Assembly (NCBI RefSeq): GCF_013359685.1
Contig: NZ_JABFMV010000003.1
Span: 186,001 to 250,000, forward strand
Direction: 5' to 3'
Source of the DNA: Leifsonia sp. C5G2
GTDB taxonomy: Bacteria; Actinomycetota; Actinomycetes; Actinomycetales; Microbacteriaceae
DNA: 64,000 nucleotides
Every line of letters begins with the position of its first letter. Within the stretch, counting starts at the first letter, position 1. Below, piece by piece: positions 1-6,651 of this stretch. The position numbers and the translations under genes were made by a program. The notes below the pieces were generated by a model. That model did no database searches. It was not told the origin of the DNA and saw nothing but the letters and a program-made list of their open reading frames with translations.

Positions 1-443
1 GCCTCGAGCTCTTCCGGCGAGTCGGCCTTCGCCCGCAGCGCGGCCGCGAGGGCGACCGCCGCATCCCGCCGCAGCCGCAGGTTGTCGACGTCGACCTTGC
101 GGTAGTCGTGCGGGTGCATCGCGTCGCCGCCGAGCTTCTCCGCGGCCTCCAAGTCCTCCTCGATGCGGCCGGCCGCCACGCCCTGCTCGCTGGCCAGCTC
201 GCGCAGCATCGCCGCGGCCTCCATCGAGTGCATGGCGGGGTCGTAGGAGTTGCCGTACTGGATGGTGTCGACCACGATGTGGTTCTTCACCGCCATGCGG
301 GTGGCGTATTCCGCGAGGAGCATGCCCTCCTCCACGGACTGCTCCAGCGTCGGCGCGACGGGTTCCGGCAGGGCGGTCTCGTCGAAGGGACGCGTGCGCG
401 TCGTCTTCTCAGCACGCGTGCGGAACCACTTCGGCCAGCGCAT
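1..443 (-). CDS. Conserved hypothetical protein, 3' part outside window
   Basis: The frame is open from an ATG at 443 leftwards to the window edge, so about 147 N-terminal codons are visible. A good ribosome binding site (GAGGAG) lies 6 nt upstream. The product starts MRWPKWFRTRAEK, followed by a charged, mostly helical, Ala/Glu-rich soluble protein with the segment EEGMLLAEYATRMAVKN. No signal peptide, membrane segment or catalytic motif is visible. I recall similar actinobacterial proteins only as uncharacterised, sometimes with an unsupported asparagine synthase name, so I assign no function. It lies downstream of, and on the same strand as, the membrane protein ending at 510, with a hairpin between them. 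Confidence 0.75.
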   Translation of the reverse strand, partial: MRWPKWFRTRAEKTTRTRPFDETALPEPVAPTLEQSVEEGMLLAEYATRMAVKNHIVVDTIQYGNSYDPAMHSMEAAAMLRELASEQGVAAGRIEEDLEAAEKLGGDAMHPHDYRKVDVDNLRLRRDAAVALAAALRAKADSPEELE

Positions 444-460
444 GGAACTCCTCGAACGAA

Positions 461-478
461 GGCGCCGGAACCGGCGCC
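461..478 (-). terminator. GC-rich hairpin between two minus-strand genes
   Basis: Perfect 8-bp inverted repeat (GGCGCCGG / CCGGCGCC) with a 2-nt centre. It sits 32 bases past the stop of the membrane-protein gene and just before the ribosome binding site of the next gene. There is only a weak T-run after it, so it could be a terminator or a 5' leader hairpin. Confidence 0.45.
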
Positions 479-509
479 CCCTCTATTCTGTCCGATCGGA
501 GCCCGCGGT

Positions 510-890
510 TCAGCGACCTGTGAAGAACGCGTTCGCTCGGCGCGTGAACAGCAGGGCGACGATGAGGATCGACCACAGGATCTGGATGACGCCGGTGACG
601 ACCTGCGACGTGAACAGCAGCAGCACGCCGTTCAGGATGTCGATGACCATGACGACCGCGACGAGCGCACGCGACACCGAGCTCCCGCGCAGCAACCCCC
701 GCGCGACGACGACCGTGACGATCCCGAGCAGGATGGACACGATCGCGGAGGTGGTGATCGCCGCCGAGTTTCCGCCGCCGGCGACCTGGTCGCGGGCGAT
801 CAGCAGGATGACCCCGCCGATGACGTCGAGGGCGCCGTTGATGTACGTGAGGACGGCCACGAAGGTGACCGATCCGGGGCGTGTGGCCAT
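510..890 (-). CDS. Small four-helix integral membrane protein
   Basis: 126 residues from an ATG at 890 preceded by GAGGAG at good spacing. About four hydrophobic segments fill the protein (roughly residues 8-30, 42-62, 68-90 and 95-115), ending in a short Arg-rich tail. There is no signal peptide cleavage site or catalytic motif. The length and layout resemble small actinobacterial membrane proteins of unknown role. Its start is 62 bp from the start of the oppositely directed DUF1905 gene, so the two share a divergent promoter region. Confidence 0.8.
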   Translation of the reverse strand: MATRPGSVTFVAVLTYINGALDVIGGVILLIARDQVAGGGNSAAITTSAIVSILLGIVTVVVARGLLRGSSVSRALVAVVMVIDILNGVLLLFTSQVVTGVIQILWSILIVALLFTRRANAFFTGR

Positions 891-939
891 TCGTGACTCC
901 TCGCGGATCTGCGGCCGCGCCGGTGTCGGCCGCTTCCGG

Positions 940-945
940 TAGTTT
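940..945 (+). promoter_or_regulatory. -10 hexamer TAGTTT, leaderless start
   Basis: TAGTTT lies 7 nt before the ATG at 953 and no Shine-Dalgarno sequence is present, so transcription probably starts at or next to the start codon. Confidence 0.5.
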
Positions 946-952
946 GGCCGAC

Positions 953-1252
953 ATGGCCGGATACCGCTACGAATTCGAGGCGGAACTCTTCCGCTGGGCG
1001 TCCCGACGGGAGCTGTGGGTGTTCGCACGGCTGCCGCTGGAGGTGTCGGAGGAGATCCGGCTCCAGCCGCATCCGCCGGCCGGGTTCGACTCGGTGAAGG
1101 TGCAGGTGACGCTGGGCGGCTCGCGCTGGTCGACGTCCATCTTCCCGGAGTCCGACGGCACCTACGTCGTCCCGATCAAGAGCGCCGTGCGGCGCGCCGA
1201 GGGCGTCGAGCTGGGCGACCGCGTCCGGATCGGCGTGGAGACGCTGCTCTGA
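953..1252 (+). CDS. DUF1905 domain protein
   Basis: 99 residues starting MAGYRYEFEAELFRW. The pattern (beta strands, then 'GFDSVKVQVTLGGSRWSTSIFP', a 'YVVPIKSAVRRAEGVELGDRVRI' segment and a C-terminal beta strand) is typical of the small DUF1905 barrel, often found alone or fused to YdeI-like domains. The function is unknown. The ATG at 953 was chosen over the upstream GTG at 881 because the family fold begins here and a -10 hexamer precedes it. The last 31 bp, including the stop codon, are duplicated at 1978-2008, on the far side of the NYN gene. Confidence 0.85.
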   Translation: MAGYRYEFEAELFRWASRRELWVFARLPLEVSEEIRLQPHPPAGFDSVKVQVTLGGSRWSTSIFPESDGTYVVPIKSAVRRAEGVELGDRVRIGVETLL

Positions 1253-1254
1253 CC
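1224..1254 (+). repeat. Left copy of a perfect 31-bp direct repeat
   Basis: Identical to 1978-2008. It covers the last codons and stop of the DUF1905 gene plus two bases. The copies are 754 bp apart and bracket the NYN gene, like a duplicated target or att-type core. Confidence 0.95.
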
Positions 1255-1339
1255 CAAGGGATGGAATTCACCGTTGTCCACAGAGGCGAGCGGTGAACTT
1301 GACGCCCACGAGAACGGACGCCAAGATTGTCGTATTGCT

Positions 1340-1379
1340 CCCCACCCTCCTACGGGACTGGTGGGGCTTTTCTTTTTCT
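1340..1379 (+). terminator. Rho-independent terminator upstream of the NYN gene
   Basis: CCCCACC (1340-1346) pairs with GGTGGGG (1360-1366) and is followed by CTTTTCTTTTTC, one of the few classic U-tract terminators in the window. It lies 13 bp before the likely GTG start of the NYN gene. It therefore either ends a short upstream transcript or acts as an attenuator. Confidence 0.8.
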
Positions 1380-1391
1380 GGGGGGGCCTGG

Positions 1392-1976
1392 GTGGCAAAC
1401 GCGCACCTGTTCATCGACTACCAGAACGTGCACCTAAGCGCCTGGGAGCTCTTCTCCCCGTATGGAGCACCGAAGCACGATTTCCTCATCGATCCCTCGC
1501 GCTTCGCGACCCAGGTGTCGGCTGCCTGGGCCTCTGGATCCGGTGAGGCGCTCGAGGTCTCCGAGATCGTTGTCTTCCGTGGACTGCCCGATCCGCGGAA
1601 AGAGCGTGAGATGAACTCGCGAGTGAGTCGCCAGCATTCTGCGTGGCGTCGCGACCCCCGTGTCCAGGTGAAGACTCGTGCGCTGCGCTACCCGAGGGAT
1701 TGGCCGGACGAGCGGGCTCAGGAAAAGGGCGTCGATGTGATGCTGGCCTTGGCCGTGGTCCGGTGCGCATTGGCTGACGACTGCGACAAGGTGATCGTCG
1801 CAACCCGAGACACAGACATCCTTCCCGCGATCGAGATGGCGTCCGAGGAGAAGCCGGGCTGCGTCATGGTTGCGAGTTGGGACGGCGGGAGTGTGCTCCG
1901 GGCAGGCGCCGGAGTTCCCATCATCCGTATGAATAAGAACGCCTTCGCGAGAAGCCGCGATACCCGGAAGTATTAG
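1392..1976 (+). CDS. NYN domain (PIN-like) protein, putative ribonuclease
   Basis: 194 residues from GTG 1392, which follows a G-rich run and gives the start VANAHLFIDYQNVH. The in-frame upstream ATG at 1293 would run through the terminator hairpin. FIDYQN at residues 6-11 is the hallmark first Asp motif of NYN/LabA-type PIN-fold nucleases. EKGVDVMLALAVV is the second acidic motif, and VIVATRDTDILPAIE is the third (SxDxDF/Lx2-type), so the acidic triad or tetrad looks intact. The C-terminus is basic. The target RNA is unknown. It is the only gene inside a 31-bp-repeat-flanked islet. Confidence 0.85.
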   Translation: MANAHLFIDYQNVHLSAWELFSPYGAPKHDFLIDPSRFATQVSAAWASGSGEALEVSEIVVFRGLPDPRKEREMNSRVSRQHSAWRRDPRVQVKTRALRYPRDWPDERAQEKGVDVMLALAVVRCALADDCDKVIVATRDTDILPAIEMASEEKPGCVMVASWDGGSVLRAGAGVPIIRMNKNAFARSRDTRKY

Positions 1977-1977
1977 C

Positions 1978-2008
1978 TCCGGATCGGCGTGGAGACGCTG
2001 CTCTGACC
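1978..2008 (+). repeat. Right copy of the 31-bp direct repeat
   Basis: Exact copy of 1224-1254, beginning two bases after the NYN stop codon and ending two bases before the stop codon of the minus-strand DUF1345 gene. Confidence 0.95.
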
Positions 2009-2009
2009 G

Positions 2010-2687
2010 CTACTTCGCGCCCGACATGATCGTGTTCAGGGCGAGCACGATGATGAGGCCGTTGAAGAAGTAGCTCAGCACCGAGTGCCAGACGATGGTC
2101 CAGCGCATCCGGGTGCTGAGCACCTCGACGTCGGACGCCGCGAACGTCGTGCCAAGCGTGTAGGCGAAGTACACGAAGTCGATGAACCGGGGATGCTCGG
2201 TGCCGGGGAACCGCAGCATCGGCTCGTCCGCCGACCAGTAGCGCTGGTAGTAGATCTGCGCGAACCCCCAGTGGAAGAATCCCCACGCCAGCAGCATCGC
2301 CCACACCCCGACGAAATCGATCGCGGAGCCGACGTCCGCGTCGTTGTGCGGGCCGAGCACCTCGAACGCGGCGGTGAAGCCGACGAGGCTGGCCAGGATC
2401 GTCGCCGTCATCGACACCAGCCGGGCCACGCGACCGGTCTCCCACCGCGCCGGGCGCCTGCCCTCGGTCACCCTCTGCCGTGCGATGCGGCCCAGGATGA
2501 TGAGCACGGCGAGCTCGTACAGCGTCCCGATCGCACACCAGAGAGTGAGGAGCAGGAGGGTCGAGGTGTCGTCCTCCACGAAGACGACGACCCAGACGCC
2601 GACGACCACCATCGCCAGCTGCACGATCAGGCTCGCGACGAATCCCGTGACCACCCACGGGCGGCGCTCCGGCAGCGTCTGCGACAT
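2010..2687 (-). CDS. DUF1345 integral membrane protein
   Basis: 225 residues with about five membrane segments (roughly 10-35, 44-66, 88-112, 122-145 and 195-220). The family's conserved 'FIDFVYFAYTLGTTFAASDVEV' region is present before the last helix. DUF1345 proteins are predicted inner-membrane proteins of unknown role. The start ATG at 2687 is preceded by TAGCAT 6 nt upstream and no ribosome binding site. The gene faces the DUF1905 gene, and the NYN islet lies at the junction. Confidence 0.88.
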   Translation of the reverse strand: MSQTLPERRPWVVTGFVASLIVQLAMVVVGVWVVVFVEDDTSTLLLLTLWCAIGTLYELAVLIILGRIARQRVTEGRRPARWETGRVARLVSMTATILASLVGFTAAFEVLGPHNDADVGSAIDFVGVWAMLLAWGFFHWGFAQIYYQRYWSADEPMLRFPGTEHPRFIDFVYFAYTLGTTFAASDVEVLSTRMRWTIVWHSVLSYFFNGLIIVLALNTIMSGAK

Positions 2688-2693
2688 ACCTGG

Positions 2694-2699
2694 ATGCTA
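2694..2699 (-). promoter_or_regulatory. -10 hexamer TAGCAT, leaderless start
   Basis: Read on the minus strand, TAGCAT sits 6 nt before the ATG at 2687 without a Shine-Dalgarno sequence. Confidence 0.45.
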
Positions 2700-2737
2700 G
2701 CGGTGCGGGAGCGACCCCGCCGGGAGGGCAGGATGGA

Positions 2738-3148
2738 GTGGTGCAGCCGCTTCTCGTCGTCGCCGCCGTCCTCCGCGACCGCGGCAGGCTCTTGGCCTGC
2801 CGCCGCGCGCCGGGGAGGGACGCCGCCGGGCAGTGGGAGTTCCCGGGAGGGAAGGTCGAGCCGGGCGAGGAGCCGGGCGCCGCGCTCGCGCGCGAGGTGC
2901 GGGAGGAGCTCGGAGTCGGCATCCATGTCGGCGCGCTGCTCGATCGCAGCGTGACGGTGCGGGCGGACGGCCGCGCGATCGACCTCGCCTGCTACGACTG
3001 CGCACTGGACGGCCCGGCGCCCGTGTCCAGCACCGACCACGACGCCCTGCGCTGGCTGCCGCCCGCGGAGCTGGGCGGGCTGGACTGGGCGGAGGCCGAC
3101 CGGCCGGCGGTGCGCCTGCTGACCGGGACGATCGAGGAGGACGCATGA
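2738..3148 (+). CDS. Nudix hydrolase (MutT/CTP-pyrophosphohydrolase-like)
   Basis: 136 residues from GTG 2738. A complete Nudix box (GxxxxxExxxxxxxREUxEExGU) is visible at about residues 37-59 as 'GGKVEPGEEPGAALAREVREELGV'-type spacing, with the metal-binding REVREE core. The short size and 'WEFPGGKVE' resemble MutT and CTP pyrophosphohydrolases that clean the nucleotide pool by releasing pyrophosphate. Exact substrate cannot be read from sequence. Its stop overlaps the start of the alcohol dehydrogenase gene (ATGA), so the two are translationally coupled. Confidence 0.85.
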   Translation: MVQPLLVVAAVLRDRGRLLACRRAPGRDAAGQWEFPGGKVEPGEEPGAALAREVREELGVGIHVGALLDRSVTVRADGRAIDLACYDCALDGPAPVSSTDHDALRWLPPAELGGLDWAEADRPAVRLLTGTIEEDA

Positions 3149-4176
3149 AGGCCCTGTTCTACGAGCGGTTCGGCGGTCCGGTGACCGTCGCCGACCTGCC
3201 CGACCCGGAGGCACCGGAGGGCGGCGCCGTGGTGCGAGTGGAGGCGTCCGGCCTCTGCCGCAGCGACTGGCACGCCTGGGTCGGCCACGACGACACCGTG
3301 CGGCTGCCGCACGTGCCCGGCCACGAGTTCGCGGGCGTGGTGGCCGCGGTCGGCGACGGGGTTACACGCTGGCGGGTCGGAGACCGGGTCACGGCGCCCT
3401 TCGTGAACGGCTGCGGCCGGTGCGAGTGGTGCCTCGCGGGCGCCGCGCAGGTGTGTCCGCAGCAGACCCAGCCCGGGTTCACCCATTGGGGCTCGCACGC
3501 GGAGCTGGTGACCGTGCGCGCCGCCGACACGAATCTGGTCCGCATCCCCGGGGCGCTGGATGCGGCCGCGGCTGCCAGCCTCGGCTGCCGGTTCGCGACG
3601 GCGTACCGAGCGGTGACCGCGCGGGCGCGCATCCAGCCCGGCGAGTGGCTCGCGGTGTACGGCGCGGGCGGCGTCGGACTCAGCGCCGTGATGATCGCCT
3701 CCGCGCTCGGCGCCAGGGTCGTCGCGGTCGACCGCTCCCCCGCCGCCCTCGACCTGGCCGCGCGGCTCGGCGCCCAGGAGACGGTGCTGGCCGGCGCGGA
3801 CGCGCCGGACGCCGTCGTCGCCGCGACCGGCGGGGGCGCGCACGCGACGGTCGACGCGGTCGGCTCTGCGGACACCGCCCGGGCCGGGGTGCTCTCGCTG
3901 CGGCGGCAGGGCCGGCACGTGCAGGTCGGCCTGCTCGCCACGGCCGTCCCCGACCTCCCCCTCGATCGCGTGATCGGCTGGGAGCTCGAGGTGCTCGGCA
4001 GCCACGGCATGGCCGCCGCCGACTACCCGGCCATGCTGCAGCTGGTCGCTTCGGGCCGGCTCCGCCCGCAGGACCTCGTCGGCGGGGCCGCCGGCTTCGC
4101 CGAGGCGGCACGCCTGCTCGAAACGGCGGACAGCGCGCCGCCGACGGGCATCGCGGTGCTGCGTCCGGGTGCGTGA
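3145..4176 (+). CDS. Zinc-dependent alcohol dehydrogenase family protein
   Basis: 343 residues of the medium-chain dehydrogenase/reductase family. The catalytic zinc ligands Cys (GLCRSDWH) and His-Glu (PGHEFAG) are present. The structural zinc lobe has four Cys (CGRCEWC, then C after eight residues). The Rossmann motif GAGGVGLS lies at about residue 172. Such enzymes oxidise alcohols or reduce aldehydes with NAD(P); the substrate is not evident. The ATG at 3145 overlaps the Nudix stop by 4 bp, placing it as the second gene of a two-gene operon. Confidence 0.88.
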   Translation: MKALFYERFGGPVTVADLPDPEAPEGGAVVRVEASGLCRSDWHAWVGHDDTVRLPHVPGHEFAGVVAAVGDGVTRWRVGDRVTAPFVNGCGRCEWCLAGAAQVCPQQTQPGFTHWGSHAELVTVRAADTNLVRIPGALDAAAAASLGCRFATAYRAVTARARIQPGEWLAVYGAGGVGLSAVMIASALGARVVAVDRSPAALDLAARLGAQETVLAGADAPDAVVAATGGGAHATVDAVGSADTARAGVLSLRRQGRHVQVGLLATAVPDLPLDRVIGWELEVLGSHGMAAADYPAMLQLVASGRLRPQDLVGGAAGFAEAARLLETADSAPPTGIAVLRPGA

Positions 4177-4177
4177 G

Positions 4178-5005
4178 TCAGCGCACTCCGGGTGAGGCAT
4201 CCGGATGGGGCGGCACGACGGTCTCCACCCCGGGGCCTCCCACCGGCGCGGGTGCCGGGTACCCCGCCGGTTCCGGGAACTGCACGGGCACCCCGCTGTA
4301 CGGCCCGGGCGTCTGCCCTGGCGCACCGGGGTACCCGTAGCCCGGCGGCGGCACCACGACCGGCCGCGGCCGGGGCGCGCGCGGCTCGAAGGCGAGCAGC
4401 ACGACCGGGACCAGGAGCAGCACCACGGTCACCAGTGCGCTCGCTCCCACGTACCGCCACCACAGGTCGGGCCAGTACGCCTCCGGCAGCACTGCGGGCA
4501 ACGACAGCACCAGCGTCGTGCCCCACAGGAAGACCAGGGCGAGCGCCGCGAACGCGTTGGTGAGCTGCTTCGTCGCGCGGACGACGAAGCGCCGGCCGTA
4601 GGTCTGCGTGATGAGCAGGGCCACGCGCAAGAGGATGACGACCCACACGAAGAGGAAGAACTGGGCGGACCACACCCTGCCGGCTCCCGTGTCGTCCGGC
4701 TGGAAGAAGCCGCCCCAGATCTTCAGCAGACCGACGACGAGGAGCAGCGAGTTCACGCTGATGGATGCCGGGAGGTACCACCTGTTCGGACCGGTGCCGA
4801 CGGATGCGTCCAGGATCACCACGCCCGCGAACGCCGCAGCCAGGAACAGCGTCAGCCACGCCCGCCCGCTGACGGCGGCCTGGTCTCCGACGATGATGAA
4901 CACGGCGCCGAGCACTGCCGCGGTGACGAGGACTCCGATCGCGAGCCAGAGCGACCACACGCGTGCGCGAGCGGCCGTGCTCGGTGTGTCCGGGTGCTGC
5001 TCCAT
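4178..5005 (-). CDS. Multi-pass membrane protein with Pro/Gly-rich tail
   Basis: 275 residues. About six to seven hydrophobic helices occupy residues 15-205. They are followed by a cytoplasmic tail rich in Pro, Gly and Tyr (repeated PGYGYPGAPG, GPYSGVP), of a kind common on actinobacterial membrane proteins. No enzyme motif was recognised. The gene ends tail-to-tail with the alcohol dehydrogenase, one base separating the stops. A GGAGG ribosome binding site precedes the ATG at 5005. Confidence 0.8.
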   Translation of the reverse strand: MEQHPDTPSTAARARVWSLWLAIGVLVTAAVLGAVFIIVGDQAAVSGRAWLTLFLAAAFAGVVILDASVGTGPNRWYLPASISVNSLLLVVGLLKIWGGFFQPDDTGAGRVWSAQFFLFVWVVILLRVALLITQTYGRRFVVRATKQLTNAFAALALVFLWGTTLVLSLPAVLPEAYWPDLWWRYVGASALVTVVLLLVPVVLLAFEPRAPRPRPVVVPPPGYGYPGAPGQTPGPYSGVPVQFPEPAGYPAPAPVGGPGVETVVPPHPDASPGVR

Positions 5006-5126
5006 GGATCCTCCCTGGGTGACGGCACGACGAATATGCGTGCGTTACTAAGAGACGCGCGGGAGCGGCGATCCATGACGCCGGACACCGCTCACATTCC
5101 GGACGCCGACCTGCGAGGATCGGAGA

Positions 5127-5741
5127 ATGCGCATCGCCGACTTCGACCGTCCCGACACCGCCGCCGCCCGCGCGGCCTTGCAGATCGCGACCTCGTACCA
5201 CTCGCCGTCGCTGCTGAACCACGTGCAGCGGTCGTGGCTGTGGGCCGAGGGGTTCGCCGCGCAGCGCGGGCTCGCCGGTCGCGCCGACCATGAGCTGCTC
5301 TACGTCTCCGCGCTGCTGCACGACCTCGGCATCGTGCCCGAGTTCGACAACAACACGCTCGCCTACGAGGACGCGGCAGGCCACGTCGCGATCGCGCTGA
5401 CGGCCGGTGCGGGCTGGGAGCCCGCACGGCGCACGCGCGCGCACGAAGTGATCGTGCGGCACAACTGGCCGGAGGTCGATCCCGAGATGGATGCCGAAGG
5501 CCACCTGCTCGAGATCGCCACCGCGCTCGACATCTCCGGTGCCCGGGCCGACGACCTGCCGCTCGAATTCCGGCGCGAGGTGCTGACGCAGTACCCGCGG
5601 CTGGAGCTCGCGGCCGAGTTCGGCGCGTGCGTCGCCGACCAGGCGGAGCGCAAACCCGACACCTCCGCCCGGCGGCTGGTCGACGGCGGGGTTCAGCGCA
5701 AGCTCCGCGAGAACCCGCTGGAACGTATCCTCGAAGGATGA
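5127..5741 (+). CDS. HD domain phosphohydrolase-like protein
   Basis: 204 residues. H32 (LLNHVQRSW), the HD pair at about 65-66 (LLHDLGIVP), a later His (RAHEVIVRHNW) and Asp (ATALDISGA) give the metal-binding series of HD-superfamily enzymes. The layout most resembles cyanamide hydratase-like HD proteins, but the true substrate is unknown. A GGAG ribosome binding site precedes ATG 5127. The stop overlaps the next start by 4 bp (ATGA). Confidence 0.85.
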   Translation: MRIADFDRPDTAAARAALQIATSYHSPSLLNHVQRSWLWAEGFAAQRGLAGRADHELLYVSALLHDLGIVPEFDNNTLAYEDAAGHVAIALTAGAGWEPARRTRAHEVIVRHNWPEVDPEMDAEGHLLEIATALDISGARADDLPLEFRREVLTQYPRLELAAEFGACVADQAERKPDTSARRLVDGGVQRKLRENPLERILEG

Positions 5742-6628
5742 CCACCCCGGCCGTCGAGCACGTCACGCTGCCCGAGTCCGAGTGGCGCGCCCGGGAGCGC
5801 GCCCACGCGGAGCGGGCCGACGCGCTCACGGCCGGCCACCGGGAGCGGGCGTCGCGCGGCGAGAAGCACCCGGTGTGGGACTTCCTGTTCACCTACTACT
5901 CGTACGCGCCCGCGCAGCTGCGGCGGTGGCATCCGGGACCCGGGGTGGAGCTCGCCGGCGCCGCAGGCGACCCGCGCGCCGCTTGGCGCTGGTATGTCCC
6001 CGGCGAGGCGCCCGGATCGCTGACCGTCGACCGCGCGGCGCTGGAGCAGGAGAAGGCGCCGCTCCTGCGCGGCGTCGAGCGCATCCTGCGGTCGACCGCC
6101 GCCCGCCCCGGACGGTTCGGCTGCTTCGGCCTGCACGAGTGGGCGATGGTGTACCGGCAGGGCGAGCACCGGCACCCCGTGCCGCTGCGGCTCGGCCAGG
6201 AGGCGACGGATACGGTGGTCGAGTCGCACGAGCTGCGCTGCACCCACATCGACGCGTTCCGGTTCTTCACGCCCGACGCCGTGCCGCTCAACCAGTACGC
6301 CCCGACCCGCGAGACCCAGCCGCAACTGGAGCAGCCCGGCTGCCTGCACGCGGGGATGGACGTCTACAAGTGGGCGATGAAGCTCGGCCCGCTCGTGCCG
6401 GGCGAGTTGCTGCTGGATGCGTTCGAGCTGGCGCGCGACATCCGGCTGCTGGACATGCAGGCGTCGCCGTACGACATGCGGCCGTGGGGCGCGGAGCCGG
6501 TCGCGATCGAGACGCCGGCGGGCAAGGCGGAGTACGTGCGACGGCAGCGCGGGTTCGCCGAGCGGTCCACCGCGCTGCGGGAGCGCATCCTGGAGGCCTG
6601 GCTCGGGGCGGAGACCGCAGCGGCCTGA
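5738..6628 (+). CDS. Conserved actinobacterial hypothetical protein
   Basis: 296 residues, starting MTTPAVEHVTLPESEW and containing HPVWDFLFTYYSYAPAQLRRWHPG and 'CFGLHEWAMVYRQG'. I recall this family being called 3-methyladenine DNA glycosylase in automatic annotation, but I see no glycosylase fold motif (no HhH-GPD or TagI zinc motif), so I do not adopt that name. The protein is soluble and rich in Trp, His and Tyr, with several conserved-looking HE and HID motifs. It is translationally coupled to the HD protein, so the two probably act together. Confidence 0.8.
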   Translation: MTTPAVEHVTLPESEWRARERAHAERADALTAGHRERASRGEKHPVWDFLFTYYSYAPAQLRRWHPGPGVELAGAAGDPRAAWRWYVPGEAPGSLTVDRAALEQEKAPLLRGVERILRSTAARPGRFGCFGLHEWAMVYRQGEHRHPVPLRLGQEATDTVVESHELRCTHIDAFRFFTPDAVPLNQYAPTRETQPQLEQPGCLHAGMDVYKWAMKLGPLVPGELLLDAFELARDIRLLDMQASPYDMRPWGAEPVAIETPAGKAEYVRRQRGFAERSTALRERILEAWLGAETAAA

Positions 6629-6651
6629 CCGGTGCGGCCTGACCCTCAGCG

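Larger units (their letters stand above)
1255..2008. mobile_element. 754-bp single-gene islet between 31-bp repeats
   Basis: The segment consists of one repeat copy plus 723 bp of unique DNA holding a strong rho-independent terminator and one NYN-domain gene. Removing it would restore a simple convergent junction of the DUF1905 stop and the DUF1345 stop (2010), only a few bases apart. The islet looks less GC-biased than its neighbours, with codons such as ATT, AAT, AAG and TAT. It has no integrase, so it either moves in trans or arrived by recombination. That it was inserted is my inference from the repeat. Confidence 0.7.

Noticed and set aside
5738-6628. Name '3-methyladenine DNA glycosylase'
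   Set aside because: I recall this label from automatic annotation, but no glycosylase signature is visible, so I keep it hypothetical.
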